A DNA stretch of 64,000 nt. Origin: Rhodonellum psychrophilum GCM71 = DSM 17998 (GTDB taxonomy: Bacteria > Bacteroidota > Bacteroidia > Cytophagales > Cyclobacteriaceae). The stretch spans positions 186,001 to 250,000 of the forward strand of contig NZ_KB906673.1 in assembly GCF_000381545.1 (NCBI RefSeq), read 5' to 3'. Shown here piece by piece: positions 52,853 to 61,507 of the stretch (position 1 is its first letter; each line of letters opens with the position of its first letter). Both the position numbers and the translations under genes were made by a program. Under the pieces are notes generated by a model that saw only the letters and a program-made list of their open reading frames with translations, had not been told where the DNA came from and did not search any database.

Positions 52853-53055
52853 GTGCTTTGGGTTAAAATCAAAAAAGGAGATGCTTTTAATGTAATAATG
52901 ACAAAATAATGGTTGGAATTGTTCCTTTTTGGAAAATTTAAGAACGTTTTAAAAAAGGAAATTTAAATCTTTGCTATTCAGTGGCTAAAAAAAATTGGCG
53001 AAAATCCCTGAACTTTTATATCTTGAATTTTGCTAATCCCCAAAACAAAGGCCTT

Positions 53056-53232
53056 ATGAATACAGAACAAACCACCGCTTTGGACACTGAAATAGAACGT
53101 CTGGAAGGGTCCCTTACCGGAGACATGTTTCAGGACATGGAAATCCGTGATCAGATCCATAATCTAAAAATGCAACGCATGGGCGTCAAACCGATGGACA
53201 GCCATTTTGATTGCATAGGATGTGGGAGTTGA
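53056..53232 (+). CDS. 58-residue conserved-looking protein with CIGCGS tail
   Basis: Starts at the ATG at 53056 and ends in SHFDCIGCGS. A predicted amphipathic helix (about 8-48, with EIERLEGSLTGDMFQDMEIR) precedes a two-Cys tail C-x-x-C. I have seen small Bacteroidota proteins with this same tail, but their function is not known to me. Followed by a good terminator, so it is probably a real transcript. An in-frame GTG upstream is less likely. Confidence 0.7.
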   Translation: MNTEQTTALDTEIERLEGSLTGDMFQDMEIRDQIHNLKMQRMGVKPMDSHFDCIGCGS

Positions 53233-53251
53233 TCGGCTGAAAAAACATATT

Positions 53252-53299
53252 GAGGGTCCTTAAGATTGCATAAAAGGCAAGATTTCGACCCTCTTTTTT
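53252..53299 (+). terminator. terminator after the 58-residue gene
   Basis: GAGGGTC (53252-53258) pairs with GACCCTC (53287-53293), with an inner TTGC/GCAA stem in the loop, followed by six T. Confidence 0.7.
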
Positions 53300-53397
53300 C
53301 TCGATTCCACAACGATTCTTTTTTTGAACAAATCCATTTCTGTTTTCCAAATCCATTTCCTGATTGTAATCAAAATTTTTGCCCCTTTCTATCACAA

Positions 53398-54060
53398 ATG
53401 TCCAGTCCTCGTTATTTTATTCTTTACAAACCCTTTGGAATCCTTAGCCAATTTAGCGGCGAAAAGGATTCCTTGAAAGAAGTTTCGGATTTCCCGAAAG
53501 AGGTCTATCCCGTCGGCCGATTGGACAAAGACAGCGAAGGTTTGCTCTTGATTACAGATGACAAGCCGCTGAACCACCACCTGCTCAATCCTCAATTTAA
53601 GCACCAAAGGACTTATTTGGCACAAGTAGATGGTATTCCTTCACCTGAGGCGGTCGATGCTCTGGAAAATGGGGTGGAAATCAATGTGGATGGAAAAATG
53701 TATGCCACACAAAAAGCAGAGGCCCGATTGTTGGAGGAGGAACCGCAATTGCCTCCAAGAAACCCACCGATCAGATACAGAAAAAATGTTCCCGACAGCT
53801 GGATTGAGTTGAAGTTGACCGAAGGAAAAAATCGGCAGGTGCGCAAGATGACCGCAGCGGTCGGATTCCCGACTTTGAGATTGGTTCGCTGGTCGATGGA
53901 GGAGCTCACCATCAGTGGATTTGATGTGGGAGAAGTCCGGGAATTTTCCCAGGAGGAAATCTATCGACTGTTGCATCTTCGGGTAGGGCAATTGTCGGAA
54001 GGTAAAAAAACCACAAATTTTAAATTTATTGGAAAATCTGCCGTTAAAAAGAAAAGGTGA
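53398..54060 (+). CDS. RluE-type rRNA pseudouridine synthase
   Basis: 220 residues from the ATG at 53398; no S4 domain. Catalytic Asp43 in GRLDKDSEGLLLIT, KPFGIL near 11, YLAQVDG near 78 and KLTEGKNRQVRKM near 157 identify the RsuA/RluB/E/F branch. Modifies a uridine in rRNA; the exact site (E. coli RluE targets U2457) is not provable here. Long in-frame codons upstream do not look coding. Confidence 0.9.
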   Translation: MSSPRYFILYKPFGILSQFSGEKDSLKEVSDFPKEVYPVGRLDKDSEGLLLITDDKPLNHHLLNPQFKHQRTYLAQVDGIPSPEAVDALENGVEINVDGKMYATQKAEARLLEEEPQLPPRNPPIRYRKNVPDSWIELKLTEGKNRQVRKMTAAVGFPTLRLVRWSMEELTISGFDVGEVREFSQEEIYRLLHLRVGQLSEGKKTTNFKFIGKSAVKKKR

Positions 54061-54116
54061 AAAATAGCCAGATTCTTGGCTGCATTTTACCACTGATAAA
54101 TTACCCAAAATAGGTA

Positions 54117-54147
54117 TTGGGATAGCATCTATTTTATTCTAATTTTG
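54117..54147 (+). promoter_or_regulatory. promoter of the MoxR gene
   Basis: TTG at 54117-54119, 20 bases, then TAATTTTG at 54140-54147: both elements of the Bacteroidota promoter at normal spacing, implying a leader of about 150 bases. Confidence 0.45.
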
Positions 54148-54306
54148 GCACCAATTCATTTTCAATCCTATTTCAAAGGAGACCATTCAGAAAATGGGTT
54201 GTTACTGGGCAATCCGTCCCGTTCCCAAAGGATAAGCCTTTTGGATTCCGTACCTTTGGGCATTCTTCTCACTTTGTGAGCATTCCAATCAACCAATAAC
54301 CAAACC

Positions 54307-55278
54307 ATGCATCAACAGAAAATTCAAGAGGTAATAGAAGAAGTTAGGAAAATCGTCGTTGGTCAGGACCGGATGGTCAACAGACTTTTGATCGGTCTTT
54401 TTACCAATGGTCATATTTTATTGGAAGGCGTTCCTGGATTGGCGAAGACATTGACGGTGAACACACTGGCAAAAGTGCTTCACCTTGATTTCAAAAGGAT
54501 ACAATTCACCCCGGATCTTTTGCCTTCGGATTTGATTGGAACGATGATCTACAACCAGCAGGAAGCTGATTTTAAGGTCAAAAGGGGTCCGATTTTTTCC
54601 AATATTATTTTGGCGGATGAGATCAACCGTTCTCCGGCCAAGGTTCAGTCTGCCTTGCTGGAAGCCATGCAGGAAAAACAGGTCACCATTGGGGAAACCA
54701 CGTACATGTTGGACAGGCCTTTTTTGGTTTTGGCTACGCAAAATCCGGTGGACCAAGAAGGAACCTATCCGCTTCCGGAAGCCCAAGTAGATAGATTTAT
54801 GATGAAGGTCCATATTGACTATCCTTCCAAATCAGATGAATTGGAAGTGATGAGAAGGATGGCAAACATGCATTTTAAATCCGAAGTCAACGCGATACTC
54901 ACCAAGGAGGATATTTTTGCAATTCGTTCCCAGATCAATGAAGTGAAAATCGCAGAGCCTTTGGAAAACTATATCATCGAATTGGTATTTGCGACAAGAT
55001 TCCCTGAAAAATACGGATTGAAAGAAGAATCCAAGTACATCCAATTTGGCGTTTCGCCTAGGGCCAGTATAAACCTCAACCTTGCTGCAAGGGCTGTTGC
55101 TTATATGGACGGAAGGGATTATGTATTGCCTGAGGACATCAAGGAAATCGCCGAAGATGTGCTCAATCACAGATTGATACTCAATTATGAGGCTGAAGCG
55201 GACCGGGTCAATAGCCGCGATCTGGTCAGGATTATTTTGGACAAAATCCCCATTAACAAAAGCGTAACATTGAAATAA
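54307..55278 (+). CDS. MoxR-family AAA+ ATPase
   Basis: 323 residues. P-loop EGVPGLAKT near 40-48, Walker B ILADEINRSPAKVQSALLEAM near 105, sensor ATQNPVDQEGTYPLPEAQVDRF in parts and the C-terminal helical lid with GVSPRASINL. MoxR proteins usually head operons with DUF58 and VWA/Bat genes; here none follow, and the TonB receptor comes 188 bases later behind a terminator. Chaperone-like role inferred. Confidence 0.9.
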   Translation: MHQQKIQEVIEEVRKIVVGQDRMVNRLLIGLFTNGHILLEGVPGLAKTLTVNTLAKVLHLDFKRIQFTPDLLPSDLIGTMIYNQQEADFKVKRGPIFSNIILADEINRSPAKVQSALLEAMQEKQVTIGETTYMLDRPFLVLATQNPVDQEGTYPLPEAQVDRFMMKVHIDYPSKSDELEVMRRMANMHFKSEVNAILTKEDIFAIRSQINEVKIAEPLENYIIELVFATRFPEKYGLKEESKYIQFGVSPRASINLNLAARAVAYMDGRDYVLPEDIKEIAEDVLNHRLILNYEAEADRVNSRDLVRIILDKIPINKSVTLK

Positions 55279-55325
55279 GCTTCATTCCAAAGAAATAGCG
55301 ATTTAAATTGATTCAAATCCATTGC

Positions 55326-55368
55326 TCAGCCATCACAATATTAAATTATTGTGATGGCTGAAACTTTT
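55326..55368 (+). terminator. terminator after the MoxR gene
   Basis: 15-bp perfect stem TCAGCCATCACAATA (55326-55340) with its complement (55347-55361), 6-base loop, then AACTTTTT. Confidence 0.82.
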
Positions 55369-55466
55369 TAAATACCCCCTAATTAATGAATTGATAATTT
55401 TTACTACCCTATCAGTTAACATTCTCTTCTGACCTTTGTGGTGTTCGTAAAAACACGTATTTCCAC

Positions 55467-58280
55467 ATGAAGAAAAATCTTTGTTTATTGCTGTTGACCT
55501 TCTTTTTCGCATTGGGACTGCAAGCCCAATCCGGAAGCATAAGAGGAGTCGTATCGGATGCTGCATCCGGAGAAACCATCATCGGAGCCAATGTCAGATT
55601 GGAAGGCACCAGTCTTGGTGTGGCCACCGGCTTGGATGGTGATTTTGAAATCACCAGAGTCGAGCCAGGGAGTTACACCTTGGTGATCTCATTCATTTCC
55701 TACAAAAGCATTCGATTTGAAGACATTCAGGTAGTGGCAGAAAAAGCCACTGTATTGAATGTAAAATTGGAAGAAGATCTTGGGGATTTGGGAGAAGTGG
55801 TCGTCATGGCCACCCGGGAAACAGGCTCGAATGTGGCCATTGTTTCCGAAATCAGAAAATCCCTTCAAGTAGTCAGTGGCATCTCTGCTGACCAAATCAA
55901 GCTTTCACAAGATGGCAATGCCGCCCAAGTGATGAAAAGGGTTTCGGGTGTTACCATCGTCGACAATAAATTTGTAAGAGTAAGGGGTGTGGATGACCGA
56001 TACAATGTGGTCATGATCAACAATGCCATTGCGCCGAGCACCCAAGTGGATAAGAGAACTTTTTCTTTCGACCTGATCCCAAGCGAAAACCTGGACAGGA
56101 TGATGATCTACAAATCCCCTTCTCCGGAAGTTCCTGGAGATTTTGCCGGCGGATTGGTGAAGGTTTTTACCAAAAATGCCCCTGATGAGGACTTCATCAA
56201 TTTTGGAATGGGAGTTGGTTTCAGAAACGGGACTTCACTTCAAGACTACAAGCAAACAAGAGGCTCTAAAACAGATGTTCTCGGATTCGATACTTCCAGG
56301 GATTTGCCAAAAAATTTCCCAACTACCGATCAATTGTTAAACGCCTCAGGAGGCAGTCCACTCAGAGCAGAAGCGGGAAGGCTTTTGGACAATAATTATG
56401 GGGTGAACACCAGTACTGCATTGCCAAACCTAAGTTCGGGCTTGTCATTCGGGAAAAATTGGAGCCTTGGAGGCAAAAGACTCTCCACCGTTACAAGTTT
56501 TACTTGGGCCCAAAACCAGCAATATTATCAAGCCGAAAGAAACAGATATTTCTTCCCAGTGCCGGGCGCGATCACTGAAAAAAGGGATGAGTACTTTGAT
56601 GATTATTACTCCAAAAGCAACGAAGTGGGGATCATGTCCAACTGGCTTTTGAGATTGAACAAGGACAATAAAATCGAATTCCGAAATCTCTTCAACCAAA
56701 CAGGTTTGAACGAAACCGTCCTTAGAGAGGGCAAAGATTTTGTGCAAAGAACTGAAGGTGCAAGGGATTATGCTTTCCGCTATGAATCCAAACTGATCTA
56801 TTCAGGTCAACTGGAAGGAACACATTTTTTCAACGATGAGCAAACCAAGTTGAATTGGGTTTTGGGAGGCAATTACATGTACCAAGAAGAGCCTGATTTC
56901 AGAAGGTTGAGGAGTTATTTCAGTACTGAAGGTTCAGAAGGACAATATGTAATCAATGACCCTCCAGCGTCCAGTCCCCAGGATTTGGGCAGGTTTTATG
57001 GTTACCTCAAAGATTATGGCATCAGCAACGGCGTCAATTTCGAGAAAAAATTCAAAGGTGTAGAAAAAGACAGACCAAGGATTTTGAGAGCAGGGTATTT
57101 GGTGGATTACAAGGCAAGAAATTTCAATGCCCGCTACATCACAACATACTATCCAGGTTTTCACGAAACTGGTTCTAAGGAGAATTTAATCCGTCTCCCG
57201 ATAGACCAATCCTTCGCTCCTGAAAATTACAGAAACAATGATGGCTGGTTGATTCAGGAAGGTACCCGTCCGACAGACAGTTACGATGCTTCCACTTTGG
57301 TGTCTGCAGGGTACATTGGTGGAGTGTATCCATTGGGAGCATTTAACTTTTCCGGTGGCGTAAGAACCGAATACAGCATCCAGCAACTTGACAGTCGCAA
57401 TGATGGCGGATTGGTTCGAGTGGACAAAAGAGAGCTGGCAGTGCTTCCTTCCTTCAACATGGATTATAACATCAACAAAAAATCCTTGATCAGAGGGGGC
57501 TATGGAAAGACGTTGAACAGGCCGGAATTCAGGGAATTCGCTCCTTTTCTTTACTACAGTTTTGAATACCTCGCTGGTTTCTTTGGCAATCCAAATCTGG
57601 AAATGGCACGGATCGACAATTTTGATCTCCGGTATGAATTTTACCCGAATGAGGGAGAAACATTCAGCTTCGGCGCGTTTTACAAATTCTTTGATAAGCC
57701 TATCGAAACGGTTCAGCAGAACGTAACGGAACAACTCCAGTTTACTTATGCCAATGCCGTGGATGCGAGGGTATATGGAGTTGAGTTGGAAGCGAGAAAG
57801 GCATTCAGTTCCTTTACATCAGCCCCCTTTGTGAGAGATCTTTCATTCAATATCAATGCTTCCCTGATTTGGTCGGAGGTGTTTTTGGGGGATGATGTGT
57901 CTTTTCAGGATAGCAGAAGGGCATTACAAGGCCAATCGCCTTATGTTGTGAACGCCGCATTGTACTACATCAATCCAAACAGTAATGTCCAAATAAGCGC
58001 GGCTTATAATGTGACCGGTCCAAGAATCTTTGTGGCAGGAAATGCCAACAATCCCGAGATCTATGAAATGCCAAGACAGGCAATTGACTTGACCGTCTCC
58101 AAGACTTTCCGTGACAGGACCACCTTCAAGTTTGGTGTACAGGACCTACTTAATTTCCAATATCGTTTTTACCAAGATTCAAACTTCGACAGGAAAATCG
58201 ACACCAAAGTGGATGATCCCATGTACCTGTGGAAAAAAGGAAGCCTTTTCAGTGCCTCTCTTAGCTACAGGATTAAATAG
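55467..58280 (+). CDS. TonB-dependent outer-membrane receptor
   Basis: 937 residues. Signal peptide ends at LQAQ (about 21), then a carboxypeptidase-regulatory-like domain (GSIRGVVSDAASGETIIGAN to about 105), a plug (ISADQIKLSQDGNAAQVMKRVSGVT in parts, RVRGVDDRYNVVMINNA) and a 22-strand-type barrel ending YRIK with a C-terminal Lys rather than Phe. Transported ligand unknown. Followed 40 bases later by the beta-helix-like lipoprotein, which is probably its surface partner. Confidence 0.92.
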   Translation: MKKNLCLLLLTFFFALGLQAQSGSIRGVVSDAASGETIIGANVRLEGTSLGVATGLDGDFEITRVEPGSYTLVISFISYKSIRFEDIQVVAEKATVLNVKLEEDLGDLGEVVVMATRETGSNVAIVSEIRKSLQVVSGISADQIKLSQDGNAAQVMKRVSGVTIVDNKFVRVRGVDDRYNVVMINNAIAPSTQVDKRTFSFDLIPSENLDRMMIYKSPSPEVPGDFAGGLVKVFTKNAPDEDFINFGMGVGFRNGTSLQDYKQTRGSKTDVLGFDTSRDLPKNFPTTDQLLNASGGSPLRAEAGRLLDNNYGVNTSTALPNLSSGLSFGKNWSLGGKRLSTVTSFTWAQNQQYYQAERNRYFFPVPGAITEKRDEYFDDYYSKSNEVGIMSNWLLRLNKDNKIEFRNLFNQTGLNETVLREGKDFVQRTEGARDYAFRYESKLIYSGQLEGTHFFNDEQTKLNWVLGGNYMYQEEPDFRRLRSYFSTEGSEGQYVINDPPASSPQDLGRFYGYLKDYGISNGVNFEKKFKGVEKDRPRILRAGYLVDYKARNFNARYITTYYPGFHETGSKENLIRLPIDQSFAPENYRNNDGWLIQEGTRPTDSYDASTLVSAGYIGGVYPLGAFNFSGGVRTEYSIQQLDSRNDGGLVRVDKRELAVLPSFNMDYNINKKSLIRGGYGKTLNRPEFREFAPFLYYSFEYLAGFFGNPNLEMARIDNFDLRYEFYPNEGETFSFGAFYKFFDKPIETVQQNVTEQLQFTYANAVDARVYGVELEARKAFSSFTSAPFVRDLSFNINASLIWSEVFLGDDVSFQDSRRALQGQSPYVVNAALYYINPNSNVQISAAYNVTGPRIFVAGNANNPEIYEMPRQAIDLTVSKTFRDRTTFKFGVQDLLNFQYRFYQDSNFDRKIDTKVDDPMYLWKKGSLFSASLSYRIK

Positions 58281-58320
58281 CAAAAACATTACTTAACCAA
58301 TTACTTAATTGACATTAAAA

Positions 58321-59733
58321 ATGAAAAAGACCCTGAAATTCGCTGCTTTTGCGGCATTGCTGGCCTTCTCTTTCTCTTGTGGAGAAGACAACCCAACACC
58401 CGTTACACCGGAACCGGAAGAAACCCTTGTAGAACTTATAGGTGACTTGTCGACCAGAACACTGACTGCTGACAAGCAGTATTTGTTAAAAGGACAAGTA
58501 TTTATCCAAACTGGCCAAACGGTCACTATTCAGCCAGGAACAGTTATCTACGGCGAGAAAAGATCAAAAGGCACATTGATCGTAAACAGAGGCGGTAAAT
58601 TGATTGCAAGAGGTACAAAAGCACTTCCTATCATCATGACCTCCGCACAGGCTCCAGGTGAAAGAGACCGCTCTGACTGGGGTGGCTTGGTGATCTTGGG
58701 AAGGGCTAAAACCAACCAGGCGAATCCAGCTGTGGAAGGAATCGATCCTGTCGCCAATTTTGGTGGAGAGGATGATGCTGACAGTTCCGGAGAATATGAA
58801 TTCCTTAGAGTGGAATATGCAGGAATTGAATTGACGCCAAACAATGAAACCAACTCCATCACGATGGGTGGTGTTGGAAGAGGCACATTCATGGAACACC
58901 TGATGGTATCCTTTGGTGGAGATGACGGATTTGAATGGTTTGGCGGTACAGTGAATGGAAGATATTTGATTTCCCATTCTACTTGGGATGATGATTTCGA
59001 TGTAGATTACGGTTATTCAGGAAATGTTCAGTTTGGTTTGGCCGTAAGGAATCCTTTCTATGCGGATCAGTCTCAGTCAAATGGCTTTGAAACCGACAAT
59101 GGACCAAACGACAATGACGTGCAGCCATATACCACCGGAACCTTCTCCAACATCACGATTTATGGACCAAGAGACAGAGTCGGAAGATCAATTTCCGGAA
59201 ACAACTTCCACGGAATGGATATGAGAAGAAGAACTGCGGTTTCCATTGCCAATTCAGTTATTGCAGGTTTCCCTGTAGGCTTGAGGTTCAATACTGCTTC
59301 GGTCACCCAACAGTACCAATCTGGTACAGGAGTATTGACAAACAATATCCTGATCAACCCAAATACGGACTATGCAGCTGGTGGTGGTGCTGATGTGGCC
59401 AATGTAAAAGCTTATTGGGAATCCAAAAACACCTCTGTTTCACTTCCTGCAGCTGATGGTCCATGGGAAGCTTTCTACAGAGGATATGGTCTGAACCCAG
59501 ACAATTTCTTTGCAAAATATACCGTAGCCAATTATCCAAACAATCCCAACTTTTCTTTGGTGGCAAATGGAACACTCTTGACGGGAGCTTCTTTTGAAGA
59601 TGCTAAATTTTCAGAAGCCACAAGAACTGCTTTCTTTGACAAGAATGTTCCTTTCGTTGGTGCATTTGGCACAACGGATTGGACGGATGGATGGGCTGAG
59701 TTCTCTCCATTGAATATTGTTTACGCAAAATAA
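58321..59733 (+). CDS. surface lipoprotein with parallel beta-helix-like region
   Basis: 470 residues from the ATG at 58321. Lipobox AFSFSC (Cys20) and a Pro/Thr/Glu-rich linker (NPTPVTPEPEE) suit a surface lipoprotein. The body has beta-helix-like content (VTIQPGTVIYGEKRSKGTLI, DWGGLVILG, EYEFLRVEYAGIELT) and Gly/Asn/Asp-rich turns such as GGDDGFEWFGG. Such proteins often accompany a TonB receptor in Bacteroidota; substrate and function are unknown. A strong terminator lies 19 bases after the stop. Confidence 0.82.
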   Translation: MKKTLKFAAFAALLAFSFSCGEDNPTPVTPEPEETLVELIGDLSTRTLTADKQYLLKGQVFIQTGQTVTIQPGTVIYGEKRSKGTLIVNRGGKLIARGTKALPIIMTSAQAPGERDRSDWGGLVILGRAKTNQANPAVEGIDPVANFGGEDDADSSGEYEFLRVEYAGIELTPNNETNSITMGGVGRGTFMEHLMVSFGGDDGFEWFGGTVNGRYLISHSTWDDDFDVDYGYSGNVQFGLAVRNPFYADQSQSNGFETDNGPNDNDVQPYTTGTFSNITIYGPRDRVGRSISGNNFHGMDMRRRTAVSIANSVIAGFPVGLRFNTASVTQQYQSGTGVLTNNILINPNTDYAAGGGADVANVKAYWESKNTSVSLPAADGPWEAFYRGYGLNPDNFFAKYTVANYPNNPNFSLVANGTLLTGASFEDAKFSEATRTAFFDKNVPFVGAFGTTDWTDGWAEFSPLNIVYAK

Positions 59734-59751
59734 GATTTCTTAAACCTAGTG

Positions 59752-59793
59752 AAAGACTTGTCATTGGCTTGATGCCAATGGCAAGTCTTTTTA
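59752..59793 (+). terminator. terminator/attenuator between lipoprotein genes
   Basis: 17-bp stem AAAGACTTGTCATTGGC (59752-59768) with one wobble, 5-base loop, then T run. It ends the receptor-lipoprotein transcript, or lowers read-through to the small lipoprotein starting at 59820. Confidence 0.8.
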
Positions 59794-59819
59794 TCTTTAT
59801 CCCTAAATCTCAAAAAGCA

Positions 59820-60392
59820 ATGAAATTCCTATTTCCAATCCTTGCTGCCCTGATGCTATTGGTTTCTGCTTGTTCTACTGAGAATAAATACGAGGCCGAC
59901 AAGCATTTAACAGAAGTGGAAAAAAGCCAGCTCTTGTTGACAACCATTCGTTATATGGGGCACCTTCCAAAAAAAGGTACCCAAGAAAATAAGTTTGATG
60001 CGGATTTTGATGAACACTACAGCACGCTTGCCAAAGAGTATACAGTGGAAGCATATCATCAAAAAGATGATTATGAATATGTATTGACCACCAGGATCGC
60101 CCCCTCCCTAAAAGAGAAAAAAATAGCAATCGGAGTCAAAATGCAAAGAAATGCCAATGGCGAACTCACCTACTATGAAGAGGTTTTTAGGACCTGGAAA
60201 TTTGAAGTACCCGAAATGAAAGAGAAGGGCTTTATGCTTTTTGATAAAATGGTGAAAGGCGAAGACCTGAGCCCCTACTATCCACAAAATTCCGGAAAAG
60301 AAGAATTTATTGAGTTTCCCGACCAGAAAGTAACTTTCGACATCAAGGAAAGAAGATGGATAATGAAGGGAATGGACCTATTTGAAATGTGA
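59820..60392 (+). CDS. small lipoprotein of unknown function
   Basis: 190 residues. Lipobox LVSAC with Cys18, then a charged, mostly helical and strand-mixed domain with several Tyr and Glu-Lys-rich stretches. Family not recognised. It follows the TonB/beta-helix pair on the same strand behind a hairpin and may form the third member of that envelope unit. Confidence 0.7.
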   Translation: MKFLFPILAALMLLVSACSTENKYEADKHLTEVEKSQLLLTTIRYMGHLPKKGTQENKFDADFDEHYSTLAKEYTVEAYHQKDDYEYVLTTRIAPSLKEKKIAIGVKMQRNANGELTYYEEVFRTWKFEVPEMKEKGFMLFDKMVKGEDLSPYYPQNSGKEEFIEFPDQKVTFDIKERRWIMKGMDLFEM

Positions 60393-60410
60393 TTTTTTTA
60401 ATTTCAAAAT

Positions 60411-60446
60411 AAAAACCCCTCTGATTATACTTCAGAAGGGTTTTTT
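60411..60446 (+). terminator. terminator after the small lipoprotein
   Basis: AAAACCCCTCTGA pairs imperfectly with TCAGAAGGGTTTT, followed by TT; A run before and T run after the stem. Confidence 0.75.
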
Positions 60447-60464
60447 ATGTATTGCCCCTATTTC

Positions 60465-60633
60465 AACCCGAAATACGCATTAGGCTTACTATGGATATTG
60501 GGACCGAAAGAAAATCAAACCATTGGGAGACCAATTCCTGAAACCGATATGGTGAAGTCAATAAAAGTCAACAACGGACCAATTATCAGACAAATACAGT
60601 GTTGAATGGCAGTCGCAATGTATAAAACGGATT
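60465..60633 (-). repeat. 169-bp MITE-like repeat, copy R5 (inverted)
   Basis: Left end AACCCGAAATACGCATTAGG, right end CAATGTATAAAACGGATT. Opposite orientation to R6; the two bracket the His/Cys-rich gene. Confidence 0.8.
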
Positions 60634-60864
60634 CAATCGAGGCCCGAGGTTCTAACTTTCATCAGCACTGTTGTCTATCCATATTGGCTCAATACTACCG
60701 ATGAATCTTTCTACATTGGATATTATTTGCTTCCATGCCTAACCGATTGATTGGAGATGGAACAGTTACAATGCATTTTGAGATTTCGATCAAAAATTCC
60801 GTCAAGAGAATTTTCCCAATCATAAAAAAATCAATTTCACCTTAAAATTGATTACTTTTCTTGT

Positions 60865-61170
60865 GTGAAAATGCTGCCGCTCTTATTGCTCCTTTATGTG
60901 CTGTTTTTGGCCTCGGCGCCATTGCATGTGGAGGAGGATTGCCATCATGACAGTATTACAATGGAACAGGAAGCGGCGGATGACCATGAAAATCACCATT
61001 GTTGCAATCCTTTTGGACCTTGTCAAACCTGTGCAGCAGTTTATTTCCCCAACGCATTGACAGCTACCTGCTCGGAGATTTTAGATTTGAAAAGCATTCC
61101 TCCCATTTATCCATTTTTTTCCATTCCGGAAATCTCCTTCTCCATTTGGCAACCACCAAAACTCGGTTGA
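60865..61170 (+). CDS. small exported His/Cys-rich protein (DUF6660-like)
   Basis: 101 residues from GTG at 60865, which keeps a Lys before the signal sequence; an ATG two codons later is the alternative. A hydrophobic leader (about 3-17) precedes a metal-like region EEDCHHDS, DHENHHCCNPFGPCQTCAA. The layout resembles DUF6660-type proteins found before metal-linked TonB receptors in Bacteroidota; this is recognition by eye. The TGA stop's last base is the first base of repeat R6. Confidence 0.65.
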   Translation: MKMLPLLLLLYVLFLASAPLHVEEDCHHDSITMEQEAADDHENHHCCNPFGPCQTCAAVYFPNALTATCSEILDLKSIPPIYPFFSIPEISFSIWQPPKLG

Positions 61171-61337
61171 ACCCGTTTTATGCATTACGAACTCAATTCA
61201 AGATTGTAAGTAACGGATAATCAATTAGGTCTTGACTATTTTGGCCTTACCCTATTGGTTTCAGAAATTTCTCTCCCAATAGGCTGATTTTCTTGCAGTT
61301 TCGATTCCATTTGGAAACCTAATGCATATTTCGGGTT
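61170..61337 (+). repeat. 169-bp MITE-like repeat, copy R6
   Basis: Ends AACCCGTTTTATGCATTACG and CCTAATGCATATTTCGGGTT. Inner inverted repeat CCTATTGG (61251-61258) with CCAATAGG (61276-61283). It lies directly behind the His/Cys-rich gene and 170 bases before the TonB receptor. Confidence 0.88.
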
Positions 61338-61507
61338 GAATTTCACCTGCTGGAAACGTATGCCTTCTTCGTTTAGGACTATACGGACATCAAACGGGTT
61401 GAATCCGCGGTTCCAACCACACCGGAATCCGGATAATCCACTGATCCGCATTCCACCGGACTCAATTAAAAACGTATTGAAATTCATCCAAAAAATCAAA
61501 TTCCAAC
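61171..61507. other. 337-bp intergenic region
   Basis: Half is repeat R6; the remaining 170 bases lead to the TonB receptor and show no clear promoter box or riboswitch. Confidence 0.65.

Larger units (their letters stand above)
60393..60864. other. 472-bp intergenic region
   Basis: Holds a terminator and repeat copy R5, then about 230 bases of AT-rich leader to the His/Cys-rich gene, in which I see nothing definite. Confidence 0.7.
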
